Shown here one piece after another: positions 18,652 through 27,701 of a stretch of DNA of 64,000 nucleotides. A program made the position numbers and the translations under genes. Numbering within the stretch: position 1 is the first letter of the stretch; each line of letters begins with the position of its first letter. Below the pieces are notes generated by a model. It made no database searches and was not told the DNA's origin. It was given only the letters and a program-made list of their open reading frames with translations. The stretch comes from Thermophagus sp052400625 (GTDB lineage Bacteria; Bacteroidota; Bacteroidia; Bacteroidales; Marinilabiliaceae), in assembly GCA_052400625.1 (NCBI GenBank), contig JBQTGH010000012.1; one strand, given 5' to 3'.

Positions 18652-18780
18652 ATGAATGAAGTTAAAGGTCTGTAGTAAAAATTTGTGAGGCATTGGGATA
18701 CATAGATTCATGTGAATTATTTCAGTTGTTTCATTGGAAATATATGTAAGTGTTTGAATAATAATAAAAATTGGATAATT

Positions 18781-19830
18781 ATGTTCAAGTTAAAAATTTT
18801 GCACCCCGCCATTTTATGCTTTTTGATCACAATGGTCATATTTGCTGGATGCAGTTGTAATAGGAATGAAACCTCTGAAACTTCAGTTAAAAAAGAAAAA
18901 CAGGATGATGGATATGTTAATCCTGTGATAAACAGGAGTTTGCCAGATCCTTCCTTGGTGAAGGGAGAAAATGGGTTCTTTTATCTATTTGCGACAGAAG
19001 ACATTCGTAACATTCCGATACATCGATCTCAAAATCTTGTTGACTGGGAGTTTGTTGGCACCGCATTTACGAATGGAACACGTCCGGATTTTGAACCCAA
19101 CGGAGGTTTATGGGCTCCTGATATCAATTTTATAGACGGACGTTATCTGCTGTATTATTCCATGTCTGTGTGGGGAGGAGAGTGGACCTGTGGTATTGGT
19201 GTTGCTACCAGTAATAAGCCAGATGGTCCATATTTTGATCATGGCAAACTTTTTAGAAGTAATGAGATTGATGTTCAAAATTCCATTGATCCTTTTTATA
19301 TTGAGGATGAGGGGAAAAATTATCTTTTCTGGGGTAGTTTTCGGGGAATTTATGCCATTGAGCTTTCTGAGGATGGATTAAGTCTAAAACCGGAGGCTGA
19401 GAAACAACAGGTGGCCGGAACGGCATATGAAGGAACTTACATTCACAAAAGAGACGGATATTATTATTTGTTTGCTTCCATTGGTTCTTGTTGCGAAGGT
19501 GTAAATAGTACTTATACCACCGTTGTTGGGCGTTCTGATAATTTATTTGGTCCATATCTTGATAAGGAGGGAAACAGCATGATGGCCAATCATCATGAGG
19601 TATTAATTAGTGCGAACAGTCGTTTTGTTGGAACAGGCCACAATTCCGAGATCGTACAGGATGATGAAGGTTCGGATTGGGTCTTTTATCATGCAGTAGA
19701 TAAAAATAATCCTCAAGGTAGGGTATTGATGCTTCAACGAATTATTTGGGAAGATGGGTGGCCTAAATTAATAATGGAAGGGACACCCGGCGTCACTCCT
19801 CAAGCTAGGCCAATATTTAGCAGGGATTAG
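18781..19830 (+). CDS. GH43-family arabinanase-like lipoprotein
   Basis: This 349-aa GH43 protein resembles endo-1,5-alpha-L-arabinanases, which cut the arabinan backbone. I start at ATG 18781, giving a lipoprotein signal ending IFAGC (C24); the GTG at 18712 would put 23 residues without signal character in front. Catalytic residues expected for the family are D56 (LPDPSL), D170 (NSIDPFY) and E217 (AYEGTY). GTGHNSE (284-290) and FYHAVDKNNPQGR (302-314) match the arabinanase metal-site and C-terminal regions. Substrate specificity within GH43 cannot be fixed from sequence reading alone. It is separated by about 220-240 bp from both neighbours, so it may be transcribed separately inside PUL A. 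Confidence 0.85.
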   Translation: MFKLKILHPAILCFLITMVIFAGCSCNRNETSETSVKKEKQDDGYVNPVINRSLPDPSLVKGENGFFYLFATEDIRNIPIHRSQNLVDWEFVGTAFTNGTRPDFEPNGGLWAPDINFIDGRYLLYYSMSVWGGEWTCGIGVATSNKPDGPYFDHGKLFRSNEIDVQNSIDPFYIEDEGKNYLFWGSFRGIYAIELSEDGLSLKPEAEKQQVAGTAYEGTYIHKRDGYYYLFASIGSCCEGVNSTYTTVVGRSDNLFGPYLDKEGNSMMANHHEVLISANSRFVGTGHNSEIVQDDEGSDWVFYHAVDKNNPQGRVLMLQRIIWEDGWPKLIMEGTPGVTPQARPIFSRD

Positions 19831-20071
19831 GTATTCAAAAATTCCTGAATGACTTAAATTTTTTCGCTATAAAATATGTCATTGGATTGGTGGAACGCAC
19901 ATGAGATGTATTATATAATCATCTTTTCCGAAAAAATAGGGAAGGCTCGGGATCAGTTGTGACCATTCAATGGTAAATGTTTGGGATTGATGAGTCAAAG
20001 GTGTTCGACTCTAGACTGGGAGGAAGGTTTGATACTTTAAAATAATTTTTAATCAAATAAACTAACAGGAT

Positions 20072-21886
20072 ATGTATAAAAAAGTACCATTACTTATTGC
20101 ATTGGTTTGGGCTTTCGGAACATTGGTTCAGGCTCAGTGGAAATCGGTAGGAGATAATATTAAAACTTCCTGGGCAACTGAAATTGACCCTGAAAACGTT
20201 TGGCCCGAATATCCACGTCCCATCATGGAACGCAGTCAATGGAAAAATTTAAATGGATTGTGGGAATATGCGATAACCCCAAAGGAGAGTCATCAACCCC
20301 AAAATTTTGAAGGACAAATTTTGGTTCCCTTCGCGGTGGAATCTAGTTTAAGTGGAGTGCAAAAAAGAGTAGGGGAAGATAATGTTTTATGGTACAAACG
20401 AACATTTAAAATTCCGCGAGATTGGAAGAGGAAAAGGATCCTTTTACATTTTGGAGCAGTTGATTGGAGTGCTGAAGTTTGGATCAACGATGTAAAGATT
20501 GGAATGCACGAAGGAGGATATACACCATTTACTTTTGAGATTACTCCTTTTCTAAAGGCGGAAAGACAGGAGTTAATGGTAAGAGTTTGGGACCCTTCCG
20601 ATAAAGGGCCACAACCCCGAGGAAAGCAAGTGTCTAAGCCTGGGGGGATTTGGTACACGCCTGTAACAGGAATCTGGCAAACGGTTTGGATGGAACCTGT
20701 TGGGGAAAAATATATTGAAAAGATTCGTACTACCTCGGATATTGATAATAATAAGGTGAAAGTAAAGGCGTTGGTTGCCGGAAGCAGTTATGGTGATGTA
20801 ATCGAAGTTCGTGTAAAGGAAGATGGAAAGGTGATCAAGACAGTTCGAGCCAGTGTCCCCAATCCAGTAGAAATAAAATTGGAAAATCCAAAACTTTGGA
20901 GTCCCGAATCGCCATTTCTATATGACATGGAGGTTGTACTTTTAAATAAGGCAGAACAACTGGATAGGGTGAAAAGTTATTTTGCCATGCGAAAAGTTTC
21001 CATGGGAAGAGATAAAAAGGGAATAATGCGGATTCAACTCAATAACAAGAACTATTTCCATTTGGGGACTCTTGATCAAGGATGGTGGCCGGATGGCTTA
21101 TATACCGCACCTTCCGATGAAGCGCTTCAATATGATATCCAAAAGACCAAAGATTTGGGATTTAATATGATCCGCAAGCATGTAAAAGTTGAACCGGCTC
21201 GTTGGTACACCCATTGCGACCGATTAGGAATATTGGTTTGGCAAGATATGCCAAATGGTGATGCCGGACCTGGTTGGCAGAACAAGACTTACTTTAAAGG
21301 TTGGGAGAATCAGCGAAGCCCTCATTCAGAACAAATTTTCCGAAAGGAATGGAAAGAGATCATAGATTATCTTTATTCTTATCCAAGTATAGCGGTCTGG
21401 GTTCCCTTTAATGAAAGCTGGGGACAGTTTAAAACTATTGAAATAGCAGAATGGACCAAACAATATGATCCTTCACGTTTGGTAAACCCGGCCAGTGGCG
21501 GCAATCATTTTCAGACCGGTGATATTCTGGATCTTCATAATTACCCTGAACCAGACTTGTATCTTTATGATGCGCAAAGGGCCACGGTGCTTGGTGAATA
21601 TGGTGGCATTGGCTTGCCTCTAAAAGGTCATTTATGGGCAAAAGATCGAAATTGGGGATATGTTCAGTTTAAATCAATCAAGGAAGTAACCAACGAATAT
21701 ATCAGATATGCCCAAAAACTTAAAGAATTGGTTAAGGCTGGTTTTTCTGCTGCTGTTTATACCCAGATTACGGACGTGGAAGTCGAAGTCAACGGCCTGA
21801 TAACCTATGACCGGAAAGTTGTTAAAATAGAGGAGCCAAGAATACAAAAAATTAATCAGGAGGTAATTAGTGTGGTTGGTGATTAG
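20072..21886 (+). CDS. GH2-family beta-glycosidase
   Basis: This is a 604-aa exported enzyme of the beta-galactosidase/beta-glucuronidase family GH2. The signal peptide is cleaved around Q20-Q22, without a lipobox, so it is probably periplasmic. The order is a sugar-binding jelly roll (about 40-205; WEYAITP, DNVLWYKRTF, GGIWYTPVTGIWQTVW), an immunoglobulin-like domain (about 215-305) and a TIM barrel (about 325-600). The acid/base is E448 in FNESWGQ and the nucleophile is E509 in LGEYGG. The protein is much shorter than LacZ-type enzymes, and this short subgroup is common in PULs. It would remove a beta-linked sugar (galactose, glucuronate or arabinose-type) from imported fragments; which one is not clear. 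Confidence 0.85.
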   Translation: MYKKVPLLIALVWAFGTLVQAQWKSVGDNIKTSWATEIDPENVWPEYPRPIMERSQWKNLNGLWEYAITPKESHQPQNFEGQILVPFAVESSLSGVQKRVGEDNVLWYKRTFKIPRDWKRKRILLHFGAVDWSAEVWINDVKIGMHEGGYTPFTFEITPFLKAERQELMVRVWDPSDKGPQPRGKQVSKPGGIWYTPVTGIWQTVWMEPVGEKYIEKIRTTSDIDNNKVKVKALVAGSSYGDVIEVRVKEDGKVIKTVRASVPNPVEIKLENPKLWSPESPFLYDMEVVLLNKAEQLDRVKSYFAMRKVSMGRDKKGIMRIQLNNKNYFHLGTLDQGWWPDGLYTAPSDEALQYDIQKTKDLGFNMIRKHVKVEPARWYTHCDRLGILVWQDMPNGDAGPGWQNKTYFKGWENQRSPHSEQIFRKEWKEIIDYLYSYPSIAVWVPFNESWGQFKTIEIAEWTKQYDPSRLVNPASGGNHFQTGDILDLHNYPEPDLYLYDAQRATVLGEYGGIGLPLKGHLWAKDRNWGYVQFKSIKEVTNEYIRYAQKLKELVKAGFSAAVYTQITDVEVEVNGLITYDRKVVKIEEPRIQKINQEVISVVGD

Positions 21887-22004
21887 AGAGGGGTTAATAG
21901 AAATTCGTAAATATATGGCTCAGAAAGAAAAGAGAGAAAGGATCTGATAATATAGTTACTTTGTATTAATAAACAGAGTTTATTTGTCTGAAAGTGAAAT
22001 CAAT

Positions 22005-22033
22005 AAGCATGGGGTTTGCCCCATGCTTGTTTC
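22005..22033 (+). terminator. Hairpin after the GH2 gene
   Basis: AAGCATGGGG and CCCCATGCTT form a perfect 10-bp stem with a four-base loop (22005-22028), followed by GTTTC. It is 119 bp after the GH2 stop in a 362-bp gap that otherwise shows nothing clear. The T-run is weak, so termination may be partial. Confidence 0.55.
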
Positions 22034-22248
22034 TGAATACTTTTGGAAGAAATGATTTAATGTTTTTGGTCGATGGTTAAAAGCGCTCATTATGGAAATG
22101 ATTTAGTAATCTACATGGTTTTAACTCGATTTTTGAAGGGGTAAATCGACTGGAACAACCTTTTTAGCCTGTCCATAAGATCTTAATGGGTTATAATTTA
22201 GTTTTCTTTGAATTAAGAGGGTGAAATTAAGAGAGAAAGAATAACAAT

Positions 22249-23877
22249 ATGTATAGGATATTATTTTTATTTTGTTTGACGGGAGGTTTTCTGTCTGGAT
22301 GTTCTTTTTTAGCCGGCGAACCAAGGGAAGAAAGGCCCAACATTCTGATTATGATGGTGGATGACATGGGGTATTCCGATTTGGGATGTTATGGAGGAGA
22401 GATTCATACCCCCAATATTGATCAATTGGCCAGCCAGGGTATTCGTTTTACGCAAATGCATAATACTGCCAGGTGTTGCCCTTCACGAGCTTCCTTATTG
22501 ACTGGCCACTATCCGCATCGGGCAGGTATTAACGGCATGGGGGTTAATTTGAGCATGAATACCGCAACTATTGCTGAAGTGCTAAAGGAAAAGGGTTATC
22601 ATACCGGCATGACTGGAAAGTGGCATCTGTCTGAAACCAAACCGTTAGATGACCCCACAGAACAGTTACGATGGTTGGCCCATCGGGTGGATTACGGATC
22701 CTTTTCCCCGTTAGAGAATTATCCATGTAACCGTGGCTTTGATGAACATTGGGGTGTCATTTGGGGAGTGGTCAATTATTTTGATCCTTTTAGTTTGGTT
22801 CACAATGAGAAACCCATAAAAGAGGTTCCTGAAGATTTTTACATGACTGATTTTATAACTGAAAAATCCATTGGGCTCATTGATTCTTATAGCAAAGATG
22901 ATAAACCTTTCTTTTTGTATGTTGCCCATACAGCCCCTCACTGGCCCTTGCATGCCCTTCCAGAGGATATAGAAAAATACAAGGATACATACAAAGAGGG
23001 GTGGGATGTTATGCGGGAGAAACGATATCAGCGAATGGTGAAAATGGGAATTATAAACAGGGAGACCTATCCCTTGCCTGCTAATTCGTCAGGAAAACGT
23101 TGGGAAGATTGTGAGGAAAAAGACTACGAGGCCGCATGTATGGCTGTTCATGCCGCCATGATCGACCGGGTGGACCAGGGAGTTGGCAGGATTATTCAAA
23201 AATTAAAGGAAACAGGTCAATATGAGAATACTATTATTATGATCCTTTCAGACAATGGGGCTTCCTATGAAAGAGGTTATCCTCCCGGATTCGATCGTCC
23301 TGGTTTCACGCGGGATTCCGTCATGATTGAATACAATGCCCACCATCCTGGAAGAGAAACCACCTGGAATTATATTGGTGATGCCTGGGCCAGTGCTTCC
23401 AACACCCCGTTTCGTTACTGGAAAATGGAGTCGTATGAAGGGGGTACCGCAACCCCCTTTATCATTCACTGGCAAGCCGGATTAAAGGGCAAAGAAAACA
23501 GCATCAATCACGTGGTTGCACATATTATGGATATTCTTCCTACCTGTTTGGACGTTACTGGTACTAAATTTCCGGAATATGTCAATGGGAGGAAGGTGAT
23601 TCCTCCCGTTGGGAAAAGTTTAATCCCCTTAATTAGGGATGAAAATGTTTCTCTTCATGATACTTTATACTGGGAGCATCAAGGTGGGAGAGCCATTCGC
23701 ACTGCCATGTGGAAGATGTCGGCTCTCCCTGGCAAACAATGGGAGTTGTTTCGGATAACTGAAGATCACACGGAGACCAGGGATCTGGCAGATCAATATC
23801 CCGAGAAAGTGAAAGAACTGGAAAGAGCATGGGAAAAGTGGGCTGTCAATGTTGGAATTGATTTCCGAAAGAATTAA
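22249..23877 (+). CDS. Type I (arylsulfatase-family) sulfatase
   Basis: This 542-aa lipoprotein sulfatase removes sulfate esters from a glycan. The signal ends FLSGC (C18). The metal-binding start VDDMGYSDLGCYGG has D38 and D39. The activation motif CCPSRASLLTG has C76 as the residue converted to formylglycine, with R80. TGKWHLS and the later SDNGASYERG are further family blocks. It is the cysteine type, and the window holds no maturase gene, so a sulfatase-maturing enzyme must be encoded elsewhere. Its place between a GH2 and a GH43 implies that the PUL A glycan carries sulfate. The sugar and position desulfated cannot be read from sequence. Confidence 0.9.
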   Translation: MYRILFLFCLTGGFLSGCSFLAGEPREERPNILIMMVDDMGYSDLGCYGGEIHTPNIDQLASQGIRFTQMHNTARCCPSRASLLTGHYPHRAGINGMGVNLSMNTATIAEVLKEKGYHTGMTGKWHLSETKPLDDPTEQLRWLAHRVDYGSFSPLENYPCNRGFDEHWGVIWGVVNYFDPFSLVHNEKPIKEVPEDFYMTDFITEKSIGLIDSYSKDDKPFFLYVAHTAPHWPLHALPEDIEKYKDTYKEGWDVMREKRYQRMVKMGIINRETYPLPANSSGKRWEDCEEKDYEAACMAVHAAMIDRVDQGVGRIIQKLKETGQYENTIIMILSDNGASYERGYPPGFDRPGFTRDSVMIEYNAHHPGRETTWNYIGDAWASASNTPFRYWKMESYEGGTATPFIIHWQAGLKGKENSINHVVAHIMDILPTCLDVTGTKFPEYVNGRKVIPPVGKSLIPLIRDENVSLHDTLYWEHQGGRAIRTAMWKMSALPGKQWELFRITEDHTETRDLADQYPEKVKELERAWEKWAVNVGIDFRKN

Positions 23878-23910
23878 ATTTCTGTTGCATTGACCTAATA
23901 AACTCAAATT

Positions 23911-23933
23911 AGTTATCCGTGTGATAACTTTTC
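23911..23933 (+). terminator. Weak hairpin after the sulfatase gene
   Basis: AGTTATC and GATAACT form a 7-bp AT-rich stem with a five-base loop, followed by TTTTC, 33 bp after the sulfatase stop. The low GC makes it a weak terminator. Confidence 0.4.
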
Positions 23934-24142
23934 TTAATAAGGGGAAATTTATAAAGGTTTCTATTGTTCTTCCCTATCAAATTGATTTAAATCATAGGCC
24001 GGATGGAACTCGCATGACCATAAATTTATTCATGTTCTTATTGGAACAATCATTGTTGGGCAAGCACGTTTTATCCCTTTATTTAGTCGGTTGGATCCAT
24101 ATAGAAACCGGTAAAAGCTGAATTGTAAATAACTATTTAATT

Positions 24143-25129
24143 ATGAGTAAGATTCTGTTTGTAATGTCATTTGTCTTTATTGTTTATGGCTGTAAAATGC
24201 AGAGAAAAGCGTCGACTGGCAGGTATTCATCTAATCCTGTATTTGAGGGATGGTATGCCGATCCGGAAGCCATTATTTATGATGAAAAATACTGGATTTT
24301 TCCGACATACTCTGATGTGTATGAAAAACAGGTTTTTTTCGATTGTTTCTCATCGCCCGATCTGGTGAATTGGACCCGGCATCATCGAATTCTAGATACG
24401 ACGGAAGTAACCTGGGCGAAACGTGCCATGTGGGCACCTGGTGTAATTCGGAAGGATGGAAAATATTATTTATTCTTTGCAGCCAATGACGTCCATGAAG
24501 GAGAAGTAGGTGGCATTGGGGTTGCTGTAAGTGATCAACCTCAAGGACCCTACAAAGATTTGCTTGGAAAGCCTTTGATTAATGTAATTGTTAACGGGGC
24601 GCAACCTATTGATCAATTTATCTTTAAAGATGATGACAATACCTATTATATGTATTATGGGGGGTGGGGACATTGTAACGTTGTAAAACTCAATGAGGAT
24701 TTTACCGGGTTGGAACCTCTTTCGACCGGAGAATGGTATAAAGAAGTGACACCCGAAGGATATGTGGAAGGCCCATGTATGCTTAAAAAAGATGGGAAAT
24801 ACTATTTTATGTGGTCGGAGGGCGGATGGGGAGGTCCCCATTACAGAGTAGCCTATGCGATTTCCGATAACCCGATGGGGCCGTTTAAACGCATAGGAAT
24901 TATATTGGAACAAGACCCTGAGGTAGCGACAGGAGCTGGACATCATTCTGTCCTGCATAAGCCGGGCAGTGATGACTGGTATATCGTTTATCATCGTCGG
25001 CCTTTGCCTGAAACCGATCAGAATCATCGGGTTACTTGTATTGATAAAATGGTTTTTGATAAGGATGGGCATATAAAACCGGTAATAATAACTTTTAAGG
25101 GAGTGAAAGCTAATTCTTTAAGGAGGTAG
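24143..25129 (+). CDS. GH43-family glycosidase, lipoprotein
   Basis: This is the third GH43 of PUL A, 328 aa. The signal peptide ends FIVYGC (C17) and is followed by basic residues (KMQRK), so a periplasm-facing lipoprotein is more likely than a surface one. Catalytic residues are D40 in WYADPEA, D157 in QPIDQF and E209 in YVEGPCM. ATGAGHHSVL (262-271) and VYHRRP (282-287) are the usual late blocks. It differs clearly from the other two GH43 proteins, so it is not a recent duplicate. It may be an exo-acting arabinofuranosidase or galactofuranosidase-type enzyme for side chains. It is the last plus-strand gene before the convergent boundary with the GH92 operon. Confidence 0.85.
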   Translation: MSKILFVMSFVFIVYGCKMQRKASTGRYSSNPVFEGWYADPEAIIYDEKYWIFPTYSDVYEKQVFFDCFSSPDLVNWTRHHRILDTTEVTWAKRAMWAPGVIRKDGKYYLFFAANDVHEGEVGGIGVAVSDQPQGPYKDLLGKPLINVIVNGAQPIDQFIFKDDDNTYYMYYGGWGHCNVVKLNEDFTGLEPLSTGEWYKEVTPEGYVEGPCMLKKDGKYYFMWSEGGWGGPHYRVAYAISDNPMGPFKRIGIILEQDPEVATGAGHHSVLHKPGSDDWYIVYHRRPLPETDQNHRVTCIDKMVFDKDGHIKPVIITFKGVKANSLRR

Positions 25130-25319
25130 TGGTGTTTTGTCAACCCTGCTGATTTTATATAGAAGCGAGAGAACGGTTTAAGAGTAATACTTCGGCATGT
25201 GGGAGTGCGTTAAATAGGTTTTTTATATTGGGGAAAAGTGATGTTAATAAGTTCTTCAAAGAAACTGGATTTATAAGGTGTAGTTATCTTTTCCGGAAAT
25301 ATATATTTATGAATATGAT

Positions 25320-27701
25320 TTATTGGAAAGGCGTATCTATCCGTCCGGAAAGGCCGATTGATAGTTGATATTTCATGGTTTGATCGGGAAGAGATATTGA
25401 AGGTGGAACAGACTCTTTATCCGTTGCCCAGTTTTGATTAGGTTTTGGTCCGAGAACAAACTTAATTTCTGCACCTTTCGAAAGCTGGTCGAAGGTCAAA
25501 TAGCTTTTATTGTAGCGCTTTCCGTTGAGAAACATTTTTTGGATAAAACAATTTTCTTTTGAATAATTATCGGTAGTTACTTTTATGGATTTGCCATTTC
25601 CTAATTTCATTTCGATGGCTTCCAGTCCCGGAGATCCGATGGTGTAAATATTGGAAGAAGGACAGATCGGGTAAAACCCCATGGCATTGAAGATATACCA
25701 GGCCGACATCTGCCCGCAGTCATCGTTTCCGCTAAGAGAAGCCGGTTGATCACCGTAGAATGTTTCCAGAATATACCTTATTTTTTCCTGTGCTTTCCAT
25801 GGTTGTCCGGCATAATTGTATAAATACAGGATCTGATGACAGGGTTCATTGCCATGCCAATAGCCACCGATACGTCCGTGAATGTCATGGGCTCCTGGAA
25901 TGTTGTCCGGAAGATTCATGGAGAATAAGGAATCGAGTTTGGCAATCCACACACTTTCCCCGCCCATAAGATTCATGTACCCCTTTACATCGTGGGGGAC
26001 GAACCAAGTATATTGATAAGTGAATCCCTCGGTAATATCTCCCCATCCATTCTCCGATCCAGGACCTGTGTAAGCAACAGGGTTGAATGGGACGCGCCAG
26101 TTGCCATTTGAATCTCGTCCTCTCATAAACTTACTCTCCGGATCGATCAGATTCTGATAAGCCAGCGCCCGGTTCAGGAAGTATTGATAATCGTCTGTTT
26201 TGCCTAGCTTTTTGGCGGCCTGGGCAATACAATAATCATCGTAAGCATATTCCAATGTTTTGGATACCGATTCTTTTTCTTTATCGAAAGGCACCCATCC
26301 TTTACTGATATAATCGGGCAGGCAGTCATAGTTTGGATTCATGGCTGTTTTACGGATGGCCATATAAGCTCGATTGTGGTCAAAGCCTTTAACATCTTTG
26401 ACAATGGCATCGGCGATAACCGATACGGCGTGGTAACCTATCATGCACCATGTTTCATTTCCATAAAACGACCATATTGGCAACATGGCTTCTGCACTTT
26501 GGTCGAAATGCGCTAACATTGAGTTGATCATGTCGGCATTGCGTTGCGGATGCAATAAATTGAGTAAGGGGTGATGCGCACGAAAGGTGTCCCACAGTGA
26601 GAAAACGGTGTAGTTGGTAAAGTCGGTTTTTGAGTGGATATTGGAATCATGACCGCGATATTTACCGTCGATGTCTTCATAGATAAAAGGATGGAGAGAA
26701 GCATGATAGACGGAGGTATAAAAGGTACGCTTTTGTTGTTCCGAGCCTTTGATCTTAAAACGGGATAATTCCTTGGCCCATTTTTTTTCACCCTTTTGTT
26801 TTAGGCTTTCGAAGTTTTCCTGATCCAACTCTTTCAGGTTCTTAAATGCTCCGTCGGTTCCGGTAGAGGATATGGCCACTTTAACTTCAATGCTTTCACC
26901 TTTAGATAGATCAAAATCCATCCAACCCATAAGGTGATTTCCATAAGCAATACGGTCACTCCTAAATCGTTTGGTGTTGTAAATCACCGGTTTTCCTTGT
27001 TGCATTATGCCCGATTTAAGAAAAGGTTTTGAAAAACGAGCGGCGAAATAGACGTATCTTTCCGGTCCCCATCCATCGATGAGTTTAAACCCGCTGATGG
27101 TAGAGTCATTAACAAACCGGAACTGTGACCAGGCGGTTTTAAACCATAAAACATGGTCCATATCAATCATGACAAAGGCGCTGTCGGTTTCCGGGAAAGT
27201 GAACCTAAAGATTCCTGCATGAAGGCCTGAAGTCATTTCTGCTTTTACAGAATAGTCGGACAATATCACACCATAGTAGTTGGGGGAAGCCCATTCCTTA
27301 TCATGAGAGAATCTGGACCGATACCCCATATCTGGATTTTCATGTGTGCCGGGGATGAATTTTTTTGTCCCGGTGCCGGGAATAAAAAGAAAATCGCCCA
27401 AATCGGGAATGCCGGTACCGCTAAGGTGCGTATGGCTAAAGCCCAACATGGTTTGATGGTCATATTTATAACCGGAAGCAGCATCGTAGAAATCCCGGTC
27501 AGTATCTGGACTAATCTGAATACCACCGAAAGGAATCTGAGATCCGGGATAAACATTTCCATAACCGGATGTTCCGATAAACGGGTCAACATATTTGTTC
27601 AGGGTGAGGTCATCGTTGCCTTCATTAGAGGATGATTGAGGCCCGGAACAGGCTATCCAAAAAAGTCCTGACACAAAACATATTTGGAGTATATTTTTCA
27701 T
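25320..27701 (-). CDS. GH92 alpha-mannosidase, lipoprotein
   Basis: This is a calcium-dependent inverting exo-alpha-mannosidase of family GH92, 793 aa. The lipoprotein signal ends FWIAC (C18). The N-terminal beta domain starts with YVDPFIGTSGYGNVYPG, the family hallmark, and continues with GFSHTHLSGTG. The helical catalytic domain contains EGFTYQYTWFVPHD (558-571), WHGNEPCHQ (615-623) and GNDDCGQMSAWY (658-669), which carry the catalytic acid, metal and base residues of the family. The protein reads CHQ where the neighbouring GH92 and many relatives have SHH, a sign of a different linkage preference. It overlaps the upstream GH92 by four bases (ATGA), so the two are translationally coupled. 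Confidence 0.95.
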   Translation of the reverse strand: MKNILQICFVSGLFWIACSGPQSSSNEGNDDLTLNKYVDPFIGTSGYGNVYPGSQIPFGGIQISPDTDRDFYDAASGYKYDHQTMLGFSHTHLSGTGIPDLGDFLFIPGTGTKKFIPGTHENPDMGYRSRFSHDKEWASPNYYGVILSDYSVKAEMTSGLHAGIFRFTFPETDSAFVMIDMDHVLWFKTAWSQFRFVNDSTISGFKLIDGWGPERYVYFAARFSKPFLKSGIMQQGKPVIYNTKRFRSDRIAYGNHLMGWMDFDLSKGESIEVKVAISSTGTDGAFKNLKELDQENFESLKQKGEKKWAKELSRFKIKGSEQQKRTFYTSVYHASLHPFIYEDIDGKYRGHDSNIHSKTDFTNYTVFSLWDTFRAHHPLLNLLHPQRNADMINSMLAHFDQSAEAMLPIWSFYGNETWCMIGYHAVSVIADAIVKDVKGFDHNRAYMAIRKTAMNPNYDCLPDYISKGWVPFDKEKESVSKTLEYAYDDYCIAQAAKKLGKTDDYQYFLNRALAYQNLIDPESKFMRGRDSNGNWRVPFNPVAYTGPGSENGWGDITEGFTYQYTWFVPHDVKGYMNLMGGESVWIAKLDSLFSMNLPDNIPGAHDIHGRIGGYWHGNEPCHQILYLYNYAGQPWKAQEKIRYILETFYGDQPASLSGNDDCGQMSAWYIFNAMGFYPICPSSNIYTIGSPGLEAIEMKLGNGKSIKVTTDNYSKENCFIQKMFLNGKRYNKSYLTFDQLSKGAEIKFVLGPKPNQNWATDKESVPPSISLPDQTMKYQLSIGLSGRIDTPFQ

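Noticed and set aside
18712..18780. GTG start for the second GH43
   Set aside because: It would add 23 residues before a good lipoprotein signal that starts at ATG 18781.
23921..24121. 66-codon plus-strand ORF between the sulfatase and GH43
   Set aside because: It starts inside the weak terminator hairpin and shows no recognisable domain or signal.
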